Positions 7,645 through 16,228 of a DNA stretch of 64,000 nucleotides are shown one piece after another; the first letter of the stretch is position 1, and every line of letters starts with the position of its first letter. The position numbers were made by a program, and so were the translations under genes. Source of the stretch: Pseudomonas sp. Irchel 3A7 (lineage in GTDB: Bacteria; Pseudomonadota; Gammaproteobacteria; Pseudomonadales; Pseudomonadaceae); contig NZ_FYED01000002.1 of the NCBI RefSeq assembly GCF_900187565.1, positions 62,001 through 126,000 of the forward strand, in the 5' to 3' direction. The notes below the pieces were generated by a model that was not told the DNA's origin, did no database searches, and was given only the letters and a program-made list of their open reading frames with translations.

Positions 7645-9016
7645 AGGCTGGCGCTCTTCCACCAGTCGCCTGCTGGCGCTCTACAGTGCGTTGTTCGTGG
7701 CCTGGAGCGGCATCCTCATGGGCGTCATGTACTACGAGGTGTCCGCTTACCTGGACAACCTGGCCAAGCATTCGCTGATGCAACGTCAGCATCTGTTTTC
7801 GCACTTCCAGGGCGAGCAACTGGCGGACGCCCTCGCCGTCAGCATGACCTTCGATATTCGCGGCATCGACGCCTATGGCCTGTTCGATGCCGAGCATCGT
7901 TACCTCAGCGGCGCCCTGCGCCACATCCCCAAGGACCTGCCGCTGGACGGCAAGATCCACATGCTCAACGATTGCGCCGAATCCGACGACCCGACCCTGC
8001 CCATCGACAGCTGCGACGCCGTGGCGACCCAGACGAAAGATGGCCGCTGGCTGATCCTGGTGCGGGACAACGGTTCGTTGTTTGCCGTGACCCGGATCAT
8101 TCTCCATGCCTTGTTCTGGGGCGTGACCTTGACCATCCTGCCGGGCATCGTCGGCTGGCACCTGCTTCGCCGTCGGCCGTTGCAGCGCATTCGCGGGATT
8201 CAGGCCAGCGCCGAAGCCATCGTCGCCGGCGACCTGACCCGGCGCCTGCCGCTGTCCAACCGCCGCGATGAACTGGACATGCTGGCCGCCATCGTCAACG
8301 CCATGCTCGAACGCATCGAGCGGTTGATGAACGAGGTCAAGGGCGTGTGCGACAACATCGCCCATGACTTGCGCACCCCGCTGACCCGCCTGCGCGCGCA
8401 GCTTTACCGCATGCAACAACAGGCCGGCGAAGGCTCGGCGCAAGCGACGCAGCTTGACCTGGTATTGGCCGAAGCCGACACGTTGATGGCGCGCTTTCGT
8501 GGGCTGCTGCGGATTTCCGAACTGGAGGACCGCCAGCGCCGCTCCGGTTTCGTGCAGCTGGACCCGGTGCCGTTGCTGCAGGAACTGCATGAGTTCTATC
8601 TGCCGTTGGCCGAGGACGATGGCCTGAGGTTTCAACTGCAACTGCCCGCATCATTACCTTCGCTCAATGGCGATCGTGCTTTGCTGTTCGAAGCGGTGGC
8701 GAACCTGCTGAGCAATTCGATCAAATTCACCCCGCCCGGTGGTCAGGTGATTTTGCGTGGGATTAATGAGAACGGGCATACCCGCATCGAAGTGCTCGAC
8801 TCCGGCCCCGGCATTCCCGAGTCTGAACGGGTGGCGGTGTTCCAGCGTTTCTATCGCGCCGAGGCGGGCAATCTGAAAAGCGGTTTCGGGTTGGGGCTGT
8901 CGATCGTCGCGGCGATTGTCAGCCTGCATGGGTTTACGCTGGAGGTGGGTACTAGTGAACTGGGTGGGGCGCGGCTGGTGCTGGATTGTCGGGAGAGATT
9001 AATACCCCAAGCCTGA
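7622..9016 (+). CDS. Sensor histidine kinase
   Basis: 464 aa. TM1 about 17-38, periplasmic sensor loop about 40-155 (with two Cys), TM2 about 157-180, then HAMP. H-box IAHDLRTPLTRLR with H248, N-box NLLSNSIKFT, G1 DSGPGIPESE, G2 GFGLGLSIVAAI. The ATG lies inside the response regulator gene, indicating translational coupling. The last 90 bases, encoding the end of the ATPase domain, belong to a 194-bp unit that is present two more times downstream, so the gene's 3' end lies inside a tandem duplication. The extra copies encode a slightly different tail (VVSSELG instead of VGTSELG). Confidence 0.92.
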   Translation: MSLPNPSKGWRSSTSRLLALYSALFVAWSGILMGVMYYEVSAYLDNLAKHSLMQRQHLFSHFQGEQLADALAVSMTFDIRGIDAYGLFDAEHRYLSGALRHIPKDLPLDGKIHMLNDCAESDDPTLPIDSCDAVATQTKDGRWLILVRDNGSLFAVTRIILHALFWGVTLTILPGIVGWHLLRRRPLQRIRGIQASAEAIVAGDLTRRLPLSNRRDELDMLAAIVNAMLERIERLMNEVKGVCDNIAHDLRTPLTRLRAQLYRMQQQAGEGSAQATQLDLVLAEADTLMARFRGLLRISELEDRQRRSGFVQLDPVPLLQELHEFYLPLAEDDGLRFQLQLPASLPSLNGDRALLFEAVANLLSNSIKFTPPGGQVILRGINENGHTRIEVLDSGPGIPESERVAVFQRFYRAEAGNLKSGFGLGLSIVAAIVSLHGFTLEVGTSELGGARLVLDCRERLIPQA

Positions 9017-9508
9017 CACAAAACCTGTGGGAGCGAGCCTGCTCGCGAAGGCGTCAGGTCAGTCCAAACAACTTTGACTGACACACCGCTTTCGCGAGCA
9101 GGCTCGCTCCCACAAGGGGGCATGGGTTTACGCTGGAGGTGGTTAGCAGTGAACTGGGTGGGGCGCGGTTGGTGCTGGATTGTCGGGAGAGATTAATACC
9201 CCAAGCCTGACACAAAACCTGTGGGAGCGAGCCTGCTCGCGAAGGCGTCAGGTCAGTCCAAACAACTTTGACTGACACACCGCTTTCGCGAGCAGGCTCG
9301 CTCCCACAAGAGGGCATGGGTTTACGCTGGAGGTGGTTAGCAGTGAACTGGGTGGGGCGCGGTTGGTGCTGGATTGTCGGGAGAGATTAATACCCCAAGC
9401 CTGACACAAAACCTGTGGGAGCGAGCCTGCTCGCGAAGGCGTCAGGTCAGTCCAAACAACTTTGACTGACACACCGCTTTCGCGAGCAGGCTCGCTCCCA
9501 CAAGGGGG
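8927..9508. repeat. 194-bp tandem repeat, three copies, including kinase 3' end and a REP pair
   Basis: Units start at 8927, 9121 and 9315 (each CATGGGTTTACGCTGG). Each holds the last about 90 coding bases of the kinase, its stop, and a complete REP pair (about 9027-9117, 9221-9311, 9415-9505). Units 2 and 3 agree with each other at sites where unit 1 differs (for example GGTTAGCAG against GGGTACTAG). This accounts for most of the 505-base gap 9017-9521; no additional gene is seen there. Confidence 0.95.
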
Positions 9509-9521
9509 GGTGTGGTGTTTG

Positions 9522-9932
9522 TCAGGCCGGGTAGTTGGCTCGAAGAGCCTCAAGCCCACCCTGATAAATCCCGGTAAACAACGCCACCACTTCCTCGTCA
9601 CTCACGCCCACCGGTTCAAACCGACCGGACCAGGTCACCCGGGCGCCCTGCCCTTGGGCTTCCACACGAATCGTCGCCAGGTAATCCGTGGCCGGAAACG
9701 GTGCCTGCAAGATCGAATAGCTGTAAGTCTTGCCGTCATTGTCGAACGCTTGCAGACGCTCGATCACCACGCCGCCGTCCGCCGTTTGCAGGCTGCGCAC
9801 GCGCCCGCCTTCGCTGAGTTCGCTCTTGGGAATGAACGGCAGCCAGTCCGGCAGCGAGTTGAAACCGCCGATCAATTGCCAGACCTGATCGGCCGAGGCC
9901 GGGATGTCGATGGATGCTGATGTGGTTGCCAT
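9522..9932 (-). CDS. SRPBCC-family (polyketide cyclase/MxaD-like) protein
   Basis: 136 aa, a START/Bet v1-like helix-grip domain. N-terminal SIDIPASADQVWQLIGGF and central LPDWLPFIPKSEL are the usual SRPBCC signature; the C-terminal long helix follows EEVVALFTGIYQGGLEALR. It probably binds a small hydrophobic ligand; the specific role is unknown. It is co-directional with the SDR at 9961 (28-base gap) and the aldo/keto reductase, so it is probably the third gene of an operon starting at 11777. Confidence 0.8.
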   Translation of the reverse strand: MATTSASIDIPASADQVWQLIGGFNSLPDWLPFIPKSELSEGGRVRSLQTADGGVVIERLQAFDNDGKTYSYSILQAPFPATDYLATIRVEAQGQGARVTWSGRFEPVGVSDEEVVALFTGIYQGGLEALRANYPA

Positions 9933-9960
9933 GAAAAATATTCTCCAGATTCAAAAAGGT

Positions 9961-10758
9961 TCAGATGGCCAGGCTGTCGACGACACCGCCGTCGACCCGC
10001 AGGGCGGCGCCAGTGGTGGCCGAGGATAGCGGCGAAGCGATGTAGGCCACCAGGTTCGCCACTTCCTCGACCTCCGCCACGCGCTGGATGATCGAACTGG
10101 GCCGAGCCTTGCGCACAAAAGCGTCGGCTTCTTCCCGGACGCTGCGACCGGAGGCGGCGACAGCATCCTTGAGCATCTCCTCCACACCGTCGGTGAGGGT
10201 CGAGCCCGGCAAAATCGAATTGACCGTCACCCCGGTACCCGCCAAGCGTTTGGCCAGGCCATGGGACACCGCCAGGTTGGCGCTTTTGGTCACGCCGTAG
10301 TTGATCATCTCGGCCGGGATCGCCACGCCGGACTCCGAAGACAGGAAAATCACCCGGCCCCAGCCCTGCTTGACCATATCCGGCACGTAATGCCGGGCCA
10401 GGCGCACACCGGAGATCACGTTGACTTCATAGAAGCGTGTCCACTCGCTGTCCGGGGTCTCGAAGAAGTCCACATCGTTGTAGATCCCGAGGTTGTTTAC
10501 CAGGACGTCAGCGCGGGGTTCGGCGGCGAACAATTTTTCCGCCCCCTCGGCGGTGCCCAGGTCGGCAGTCAAGCCTCGCAACTGCGCACCCGGCACGCTC
10601 TGGCGAATGCTTGCCAACGCCTGTTCGACCTTGGCCGTGTCACGGCCGATCACCACCACCGTGGCGCCGGATTCGGCCAGCGCCTTGCTGATGCCCAGGC
10701 CAATGCCGGCGGTGCTGCCGCTGACAATCGCCAGTTTTCCACTCAGATCGATTTTCAT
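9961..10758 (-). CDS. SDR-family NAD(P)-dependent oxidoreductase
   Basis: 265 aa, classical short-chain dehydrogenase. Nucleotide-binding SGSTAGIGLGISKAL near residue 13, NNLGIY, catalytic Ser in FLSSESG and Y-x3-K in YGVTKSA, then PGSTLTDGVEEML. It starts two bases after the stop of the aldo/keto reductase, with SD GGAG 9 bases before the ATG. Substrate unknown; the pairing with an AKR and a divergent LysR at 11891 suggests a carbonyl/alcohol conversion module. Confidence 0.88.
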   Translation of the reverse strand: MKIDLSGKLAIVSGSTAGIGLGISKALAESGATVVVIGRDTAKVEQALASIRQSVPGAQLRGLTADLGTAEGAEKLFAAEPRADVLVNNLGIYNDVDFFETPDSEWTRFYEVNVISGVRLARHYVPDMVKQGWGRVIFLSSESGVAIPAEMINYGVTKSANLAVSHGLAKRLAGTGVTVNSILPGSTLTDGVEEMLKDAVAASGRSVREEADAFVRKARPSSIIQRVAEVEEVANLVAYIASPLSSATTGAALRVDGGVVDSLAI

Positions 10759-10760
10759 GT

Positions 10761-11777
10761 TCAGGCTCCAATCATGGGTAATGGGGCACGTTCGGACACC
10801 AGCTTCGCGTCACGCAACGCCTGCCAGAAGGCTGCGGGAATCACCGCCGACAAGGCGGCGACATCTTCGGCAATCCGCTCGGGACGGCTGGCACCTGGAA
10901 TCACCGCCGCCACCGCCGGGTTAGCCAGGGAAAATTGCAAGGCAGCAGCTTTGATATCGACACCATGGGCAGCCGCGATGCGTTTGATGTGTTCGACTTT
11001 GGCGATGATCGCCGGGCTGGCCTTCTGGTATTCGAAGTGTGCGCCACCGGCGAGGATGCCCGAGCTATACGGGCCGCCGACCACGATCTCGACCTTTTGC
11101 GCCAGCGCCGCGTCCATCAGGCGCTGCAAGGCACGGTCGTGATCGAGCAGCGTGTAGCGACCGGCCAGCAGAAAACCGTCCGGCTGCGCTTCGTTCAGGT
11201 CCAGGGTCAGTTCGCAGGGCTCGACCTTGTTCACGCCCAGGCCCCAGCCCTTGATCACGCCCTCTTCACGCAAGCGGGTCAGGACTTTGAAGGCACCGGT
11301 GCGCGCCTGATTGAAGTATTCCAGCCATTGATCGCCGTAGAAGTCCTGGGCGATGTCATGCACCCAGACGATGTCCAGGCGATCGGTTTGCAGACGCTTG
11401 AGGCTGTCTTCGATCGAACGCATGGTCGCGTCGGCGCTGTAGTCGTTGACGATCTTGTTCGGGCGGCCGTGTTCGAACACCCCGCTCTTTTCGCCCAGAT
11501 CGCGGGCGGAGGCGTCTTCGACTTCGTCGAGAATCACCCGGCCGACCTTGCTGCTCAGTACATAGTCGTCGCGGTTGTAGCGGGACAGTGCCTGGCCGAG
11601 GCGAATTTCCGACAGGCCCGAACCGTAGAACGGCGCGGTATCGAAGTAACGCACGCCGGCCTCCCAGGCGGCATGCACGGTGGCTTGCGCTTCTTCTTCA
11701 GGAATGGCGCGGAACATATTGCCCAACGGTGCAGTGCCGAAACCCAGTGCGCCGGGCAGTTTGTCTTTCAAGCTCAT
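10761..11777 (-). CDS. Aldo/keto reductase (D-threo-aldose dehydrogenase-like)
   Basis: 338 aa. AKR barrel with tetrad D46 (YFDTAPFYG), Y51, K in SSKVGR and H in IVWVHD. The N-terminus GFGTAPLGNMFR and the long loop after the lysine resemble the D-threo-aldose/L-fucose dehydrogenase and pyridoxal dehydrogenase branch. Probably NAD(P)-linked oxidation or reduction of a sugar or aldehyde; substrate not determinable. First gene of an operon with SDR and SRPBCC, divergent from a LysR regulator. Confidence 0.85.
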   Translation of the reverse strand: MSLKDKLPGALGFGTAPLGNMFRAIPEEEAQATVHAAWEAGVRYFDTAPFYGSGLSEIRLGQALSRYNRDDYVLSSKVGRVILDEVEDASARDLGEKSGVFEHGRPNKIVNDYSADATMRSIEDSLKRLQTDRLDIVWVHDIAQDFYGDQWLEYFNQARTGAFKVLTRLREEGVIKGWGLGVNKVEPCELTLDLNEAQPDGFLLAGRYTLLDHDRALQRLMDAALAQKVEIVVGGPYSSGILAGGAHFEYQKASPAIIAKVEHIKRIAAAHGVDIKAAALQFSLANPAVAAVIPGASRPERIAEDVAALSAVIPAAFWQALRDAKLVSERAPLPMIGA

Positions 11778-11890
11778 GATTCAAATCCTCATCAGTTCAG
11801 TGGTCAGGTGACCGTTGAGCAGATCCTAGATTGCGATCATCGGACCGTCCAAGACATAATGCGCAGCACTTGAGTCCCTAGAGGTCTGAA

Positions 11891-12793
11891 ATGATCGACA
11901 TCCGTCAATTGCGCTACTTCGTCGCCGTCGCCGAGGAAGAACACGTCGGTCGCGCCGCCGAACGCCTGCACATTTCCCAATCGCCCCTGAGCCGGCAGAT
12001 CGCCCAGCTCGAAGAGCGCCTGGGCCTGACCCTGTTCGAGCGCAGCCAGCAACGTATCCGCCTGACTCGCGACGGCCAGACCTTCCTCGCCGAAACCCGC
12101 GCGCTGCTGACCCACGCCAATCGCCTGGAATCCCTGGGCAAACGCCTGGGTCGCGGCGAAGAAGGCGGCTTGTGCATCGGTTACATCGAAAACGCCATGC
12201 ACGCCGGCGTCCTGCCCAATGCCTTGCGCGTACTGCGCGGTGACCGGCCGAACGTGCACGTCGCGCTGTACAACCTCAGCTCCGCCGAACAACTCGAAGG
12301 CCTGCGTCAGCGTAGTCTGGATATCGCATTGGTCAGCGAACCGCCGACCAACGACGACCCGGACCTGCTGGGTTTCCAGGTGCTGGACGACCCGATGCTG
12401 CTGGCCCTGCCCGAGCATCATCCCTTGGCACAGAAAGCAACACTGGTCGCCGCCGACCTGGCCAATCAGGAGTGGATTGGTGTGCAGCATCGCCAGAATG
12501 CCAACTGCCACGACGACTTCGTCAGCGCCTGCATCCGCGCCGGCTTCACCCCGGACATCCGTATGGAAGCCACAGAACCGTTTACTGCATTGGGCTTGGT
12601 GGCGTCGGGACTGGGGATCGCGATGATTCAGAAAGGCCTGAGCCGCAACGCACCACCGGGCGTGGTGCTGAGGGAGGTGCCGTGGATCTCCTTCACCACG
12701 CCGCTGTGGGCAGCGTGGCACCGGATCAACCTGCGGCCTTTGGTGGAGACGTTCAGGAAGGTGTTGACCGAACGGGAGCCGGTTCCGGCCTAG
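11891..12793 (+). CDS. LysR-family regulator
   Basis: 300 aa. N-terminal winged HTH (IRQLRYFVAVAEEEHVGRAAERL, then SQSPLSRQIAQLE), followed by a two-lobed effector-binding domain (periplasmic-binding fold). It is divergent from the aldo/keto reductase operon across a 113-base intergenic space, the usual arrangement for control of that operon. The HTH helix (HVGRAAERLHISQSPLSRQ) resembles the CbnR/CatR-like class. Effector unknown. The 5' end has no strong SD beyond AGAGG about eight bases from the ATG. Confidence 0.9.
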   Translation: MIDIRQLRYFVAVAEEEHVGRAAERLHISQSPLSRQIAQLEERLGLTLFERSQQRIRLTRDGQTFLAETRALLTHANRLESLGKRLGRGEEGGLCIGYIENAMHAGVLPNALRVLRGDRPNVHVALYNLSSAEQLEGLRQRSLDIALVSEPPTNDDPDLLGFQVLDDPMLLALPEHHPLAQKATLVAADLANQEWIGVQHRQNANCHDDFVSACIRAGFTPDIRMEATEPFTALGLVASGLGIAMIQKGLSRNAPPGVVLREVPWISFTTPLWAAWHRINLRPLVETFRKVLTEREPVPA

Positions 12794-12803
12794 TGCACAA
12801 ATC

Positions 12804-12897
12804 CCTGTGGGAGCGAGCCTGCTCGCGAAAACGGTCTGTCAGTCGACATTGTTGTTGTCTGACACTCCGCCTTCGCGAGCAGGCTCGCTCCCACAGG
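12804..12897. repeat. REP pair (BIME)
   Basis: About 93-base hairpin of two inverted REPs lying between the LysR and MFS genes, which converge. Confidence 0.92.
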
Positions 12898-12912
12898 TTT
12901 TATTGCGCCCAA

Positions 12913-14256
12913 TCAGCGCAGCGGTTGCCCCCGCGTCTCCGGCATCCGCAGGTACACCGCCAGACTGATCGCACTGATCACCGCCAGGTAAATCCAGAAC
13001 AACCCGCCATACCCCCACCCCGCCATCGCCGCCATCAGGTACGGCGCGGTGCCGCCGAACAGCGTCACTGACAAGGCGTACGGCAAGGCGATGCCGGTCA
13101 CGCGCACTTCGGCCGGGAACTGTTCAGCCATGGTCACCGCCGATGCCGCGCCGAAGCCGGTCATGATCACCATCGACACGGTCTGGATCAGCGTCACTTC
13201 CAGCAGGCTGATGCCGGGGTGCAACAGTCCGAAGCTCGGCCAGGCCCACAGGATCGAGGCGATGGCAAAAGCAATCAGCACCGGACGGCGGCCGACCCGG
13301 TCCGCCAGTTTGCCGGCGAACGGCATCAGCACCAGCGACACGCCGACGGAAACCACCCCGGCCAACAACGTATCGCGGATCGACATACCGGTGATCAGGT
13401 GCACCTGATTGGGGTAGCTGACCATCCACACATAGTTGAGCAGGTTGCCGGCCATGGCGATGCCGATCACGCGCAGGGCATCGCGACGGTGGCTGAACAG
13501 CAGCTCACGGATCGGGCGCTTTTTACCGTGGCTGGCGATCTTCGATTTGAAAATTTCGGTCTCGCGCACCGACAGACGAATCCACAAGGTAATCAGGCCC
13601 ATCAGCGCCGCGATCACGAACGCCACGCGCCAGCCCCAGTCGTACAGCGCGGTATCGCTGCCCATCGACGCAAGCGCAAAACCCAGCAGAAACGACACCA
13701 GTGTGCCGGCATTGATGGCGAACCATTGCCAGGACCCGGCAAACGCCCGGCGATGCGCCGGTGCCGACTCGATCAGGAACGCCGACGCCGAGCCAAATTC
13801 GCCGCCTGCCGAGAAGCCCTGGACCAGACGGGCAATCACCAGAATGATCGGTGCGGCAATGCCGATGCTTTCGTAGTTGGGGCAGATACCAATCACCAGC
13901 GAAGCCACCGACATCAGCAGGATCGACAGCGTCAGGCCTTTCTTGCGGCCATAACGGTCCGCCAGTTGCCCCAGCACCGCGCCACCGATGGGGCGCATGA
14001 TGAAGCCGACGGCGAACACCGCCAGCACCGACAGCAAGGCGGTAACGCCGTCACCGGCGGGGAAAAACTGCTTGGCGAGGATCGAGGAAAACGTCGCGTA
14101 GATCACCCAGTCGGTGTATTCGACGATGGTGCCTAGGGTGGCGGCGACAATCGCTTTTCTCTCGGCACTGTTGAGTTTGCGACCCTCGGCGTGAGGGATT
14201 GCAGTGGCAGTGGATGACGGTGGCAATTGACCGTCCACCGTGTGGTAGTTGCTCAT
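12913..14256 (-). CDS. MFS transporter, metabolite:H+ symporter (MHS) type
   Basis: 447 aa. Twelve predicted membrane spans; RPIGGAVLGQLADRYGRKKGL is the MFS loop 2-3 signature of the citrate/alpha-ketoglutarate symporter group, repeated in weaker form at GKLADRVGRRPVL. Start set at the ATG at 14256 with GGGAG upstream; a TTG at 14262 is in frame but less likely. The leader carries AACAATAA. Divergent from the aldehyde dehydrogenase at 14544 and next to a TTGA-N7-TCAA box, so it is probably the importer of the regulon's carboxylic acid substrate. Confidence 0.88.
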   Translation of the reverse strand: MSNYHTVDGQLPPSSTATAIPHAEGRKLNSAERKAIVAATLGTIVEYTDWVIYATFSSILAKQFFPAGDGVTALLSVLAVFAVGFIMRPIGGAVLGQLADRYGRKKGLTLSILLMSVASLVIGICPNYESIGIAAPIILVIARLVQGFSAGGEFGSASAFLIESAPAHRRAFAGSWQWFAINAGTLVSFLLGFALASMGSDTALYDWGWRVAFVIAALMGLITLWIRLSVRETEIFKSKIASHGKKRPIRELLFSHRRDALRVIGIAMAGNLLNYVWMVSYPNQVHLITGMSIRDTLLAGVVSVGVSLVLMPFAGKLADRVGRRPVLIAFAIASILWAWPSFGLLHPGISLLEVTLIQTVSMVIMTGFGAASAVTMAEQFPAEVRVTGIALPYALSVTLFGGTAPYLMAAMAGWGYGGLFWIYLAVISAISLAVYLRMPETRGQPLR

Positions 14257-14276
14257 ATTCAAGACTCCCGTGGGCG

Positions 14277-14290
14277 CTATTATTGTTGAC
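14277..14290 (-). promoter_or_regulatory. Hfq/Crc-like A-rich motif in MFS leader
   Basis: Minus strand reads AACAATAA about 25 bases before the MFS start, matching AAYAAYAA, the motif bound by Hfq with Crc in pseudomonads. Confidence 0.5.
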
Positions 14291-14398
14291 CTTTGGACGC
14301 GGCCTCAGCGTTGCTACGGGAGCAATATCCGGCGTTGCCTGCTGCGCGTGAAGCGAGTTTTCAGGACGGTTCGGTTGACTAAACCTCAAGCCATTGCC

Positions 14399-14413
14399 TT
14401 GAGATTTTCTCAA
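14399..14413. promoter_or_regulatory. LysR-type box TTGAG-ATTTT-CTCAA
   Basis: Perfect palindrome with a T-N11-A core, 130 bases before aldehyde dehydrogenase. Flank CGCA.GG....TAAAAC is shared with the box at 18592. Confidence 0.7.
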
Positions 14414-14512
14414 CGCACGGTGCTTTAAAACTCGGTTGAAGGGTCGTCGGTGAGCAGCGGTAATGGCAGGCAATCATGGGGCTGCCCACGACCCTCCCCC
14501 ATGCCGCGCATT

Positions 14513-14523
14513 AACAAGAAGAG
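14513..14523 (+). promoter_or_regulatory. Hfq/Crc-like motif before aldehyde dehydrogenase
   Basis: AACAAGAA (AAnAAnAA) 21 bases before the ATG at 14544, next to the SD GAGGAG. Confidence 0.4.
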
Positions 14524-14543
14524 CTTCACGAGGAGAACCGGCA

Positions 14544-15977
14544 ATGTTTGACAGAACCAACAGCTTCATCGACGGCCGCATCACGCCGCCGCTGGACGGC
14601 CAATACGTCGACAAGATCGACCCGCGCACCGGCGAAAAACTCAACGAAGTGGCCAGCAGCAGTCCGGCCGACGTGGCCATTGCCATCGACAGCGCCGCCA
14701 GCGCCTTGCAGGCCTGGCGCGACATGCGTCCGGCGTTGCGCGGGCGCATCCTCAACGATTTCGGCCGCCTGATCCGCGCCAGCGAAAGCACCCTCGGTGC
14801 CCTGGAGCGCGCCGAAACCGGCAAGCCCGGCCGCGAGATGGCGACCCTGATGGACCTGACCGCGCAGTACTTCGAGTTCTACGGCGGCATCGTCAATGTC
14901 ATGGACGGCGAAGTGATCAACCAGGGCCCGAACTACCACGTCTACACCCGCCGCGATCCGTTCGGTGTCATCGGCGTGATCCTGCCGTGGAACGCCCCGC
15001 TGCACCAGGCCGCCCGCGCCATCGCCCCGGCCCTGGCCACCGGCAACACCGTGGTCGCCAAACCCTCCGAACACACCTCGGCCTCGCTGGTGGAACTGGC
15101 GCGCCTGGCGGTCGAAGCCGGCATTCCGCCCGGCGTATTCAACGTCATCGTCGGCAAGGGCAGCGTGATCGGCCCGGCCATGGCGTATAACCCGCACATC
15201 CGCAAAATCTCCTTCACCGGCGGCATCCGCGCCGGCCAGGAACTGGGGCACATCGCGGCGGATCGCATCCTGCCGCTGACCCTGGAACTGGGCGGCAAGT
15301 CGGCCAACATCGTCTTCGACGACGCCGACCTCGACGCCGCCGCCAAGGGCGCGACCCTGGCCTTCACCTGGAACAGCGGCCAATGGTGCGCCGCCGGCAC
15401 ACGTTTACTGGTGCAAGAATCGATCTACGAGCGTTTCGTCGACAAACTGCTGGCTGAGGTCGGCCAGTTGCGGGTCGGTCCCCAGGATGACGCGACCTCC
15501 GGCCCCATCACCACCCACGCGCAATTCGAGAAAATCCAGAGCTACTTCGCCATCGCCGAGCGCGAAGGCCTTAAGCCGGCCATCGGTGGCAAAGTCGCCA
15601 CTCAGCCGGGGTACGAAAACGGCTGGTACGTCGAACCTACCGTGTACACCGGCGTGACCAATGACATGACCCTGGCCAAGGAAGAAATCTTCGGCCCCAT
15701 CGTCTGCGTGATCCCGTTCAAGGACGAAGCCGATGCGCTGCGCATCGCCAACGACAGCGAATTCGGCCTCGGTGCCGGGATCTGGAGCCGCGACATCGGC
15801 CGCGTCCACCGCGTCGCCGCGCAGCTGGAAGCGGGCCGGATTGTGGTCAACGAATACAGCGGCGGTTTTGTGCAAACGCCGTGTGGCGGGTTCAAGCAGA
15901 GTGGGTACGGGCGTGAGCAAGGGGTGGATGCGCTGTCACATTACACGCAGTTGAAGTCGGTGATTATTCGGCTTTGA
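14544..15977 (+). CDS. NAD(P)-dependent aldehyde dehydrogenase
   Basis: 477 aa. Start at ATG 14544 with SD AGGAGA; in-frame sequence further upstream lacks one. Rossmann-linked PWNAPLHQAARAIAPALATGN, cofactor loop FTGGIRAGQELG, catalytic glutamate in LELGGKSANIVF, catalytic cysteine C282 in NSGQWCAAGTR, and EEIFGPIVCVIPF. Length typical of the family. It would oxidise an aldehyde intermediate to the acid that enters CoA activation. Carries the LysR-type box at 14399 and is followed by a terminator at 15996. Confidence 0.92.
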   Translation: MFDRTNSFIDGRITPPLDGQYVDKIDPRTGEKLNEVASSSPADVAIAIDSAASALQAWRDMRPALRGRILNDFGRLIRASESTLGALERAETGKPGREMATLMDLTAQYFEFYGGIVNVMDGEVINQGPNYHVYTRRDPFGVIGVILPWNAPLHQAARAIAPALATGNTVVAKPSEHTSASLVELARLAVEAGIPPGVFNVIVGKGSVIGPAMAYNPHIRKISFTGGIRAGQELGHIAADRILPLTLELGGKSANIVFDDADLDAAAKGATLAFTWNSGQWCAAGTRLLVQESIYERFVDKLLAEVGQLRVGPQDDATSGPITTHAQFEKIQSYFAIAEREGLKPAIGGKVATQPGYENGWYVEPTVYTGVTNDMTLAKEEIFGPIVCVIPFKDEADALRIANDSEFGLGAGIWSRDIGRVHRVAAQLEAGRIVVNEYSGGFVQTPCGGFKQSGYGREQGVDALSHYTQLKSVIIRL

Positions 15978-15995
15978 GGCTGTACCCGATCACTC

Positions 15996-16026
15996 AAGGG
16001 CACAGCTATGGCTGCGCCCTTTTTTC
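15996..16026 (+). terminator. Intrinsic terminator after aldehyde dehydrogenase
   Basis: AAGGGC at 15996-16001 pairs with GCCCTT at 16016-16021 (inner CAGC/GCTG), followed by a T-run. Confidence 0.85.
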
Positions 16027-16062
16027 GTCCCGGTGAACACATCTGGAGCATATCTGCACATC

Positions 16063-16201
16063 CCCCTGTGGCGAGGGAGCTTGCTCCCGTTCGGCTGCGC
16101 AGCAGCCGCGAAACCAGTCAATGCGGTCAAGCTGATACCACGCTGTGGCAGAATTTAGGGTCGCTACGCGACCCAGCGGGAGCAAGCTCCCTCGCCACAG
16201 A
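16063..16201. repeat. REP pair, CTGTGGCGAGGGAGCTTGCT class
   Basis: A second REP class (GGCGAGGGAGCTTGCTCCCG) facing its complement; inner GTCGCTACGCGACCC adds a further hairpin. Confidence 0.85.
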
Positions 16202-16228
16202 GTGATCATCGGCCGTGAAATGTCGGGA

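Noticed and set aside
8927..9508. Repeats resembling a CRISPR array
   Set aside because: Units are 194 bases, inverted REP-based and contain coding sequence; no short direct repeats with unique spacers and no cas genes.
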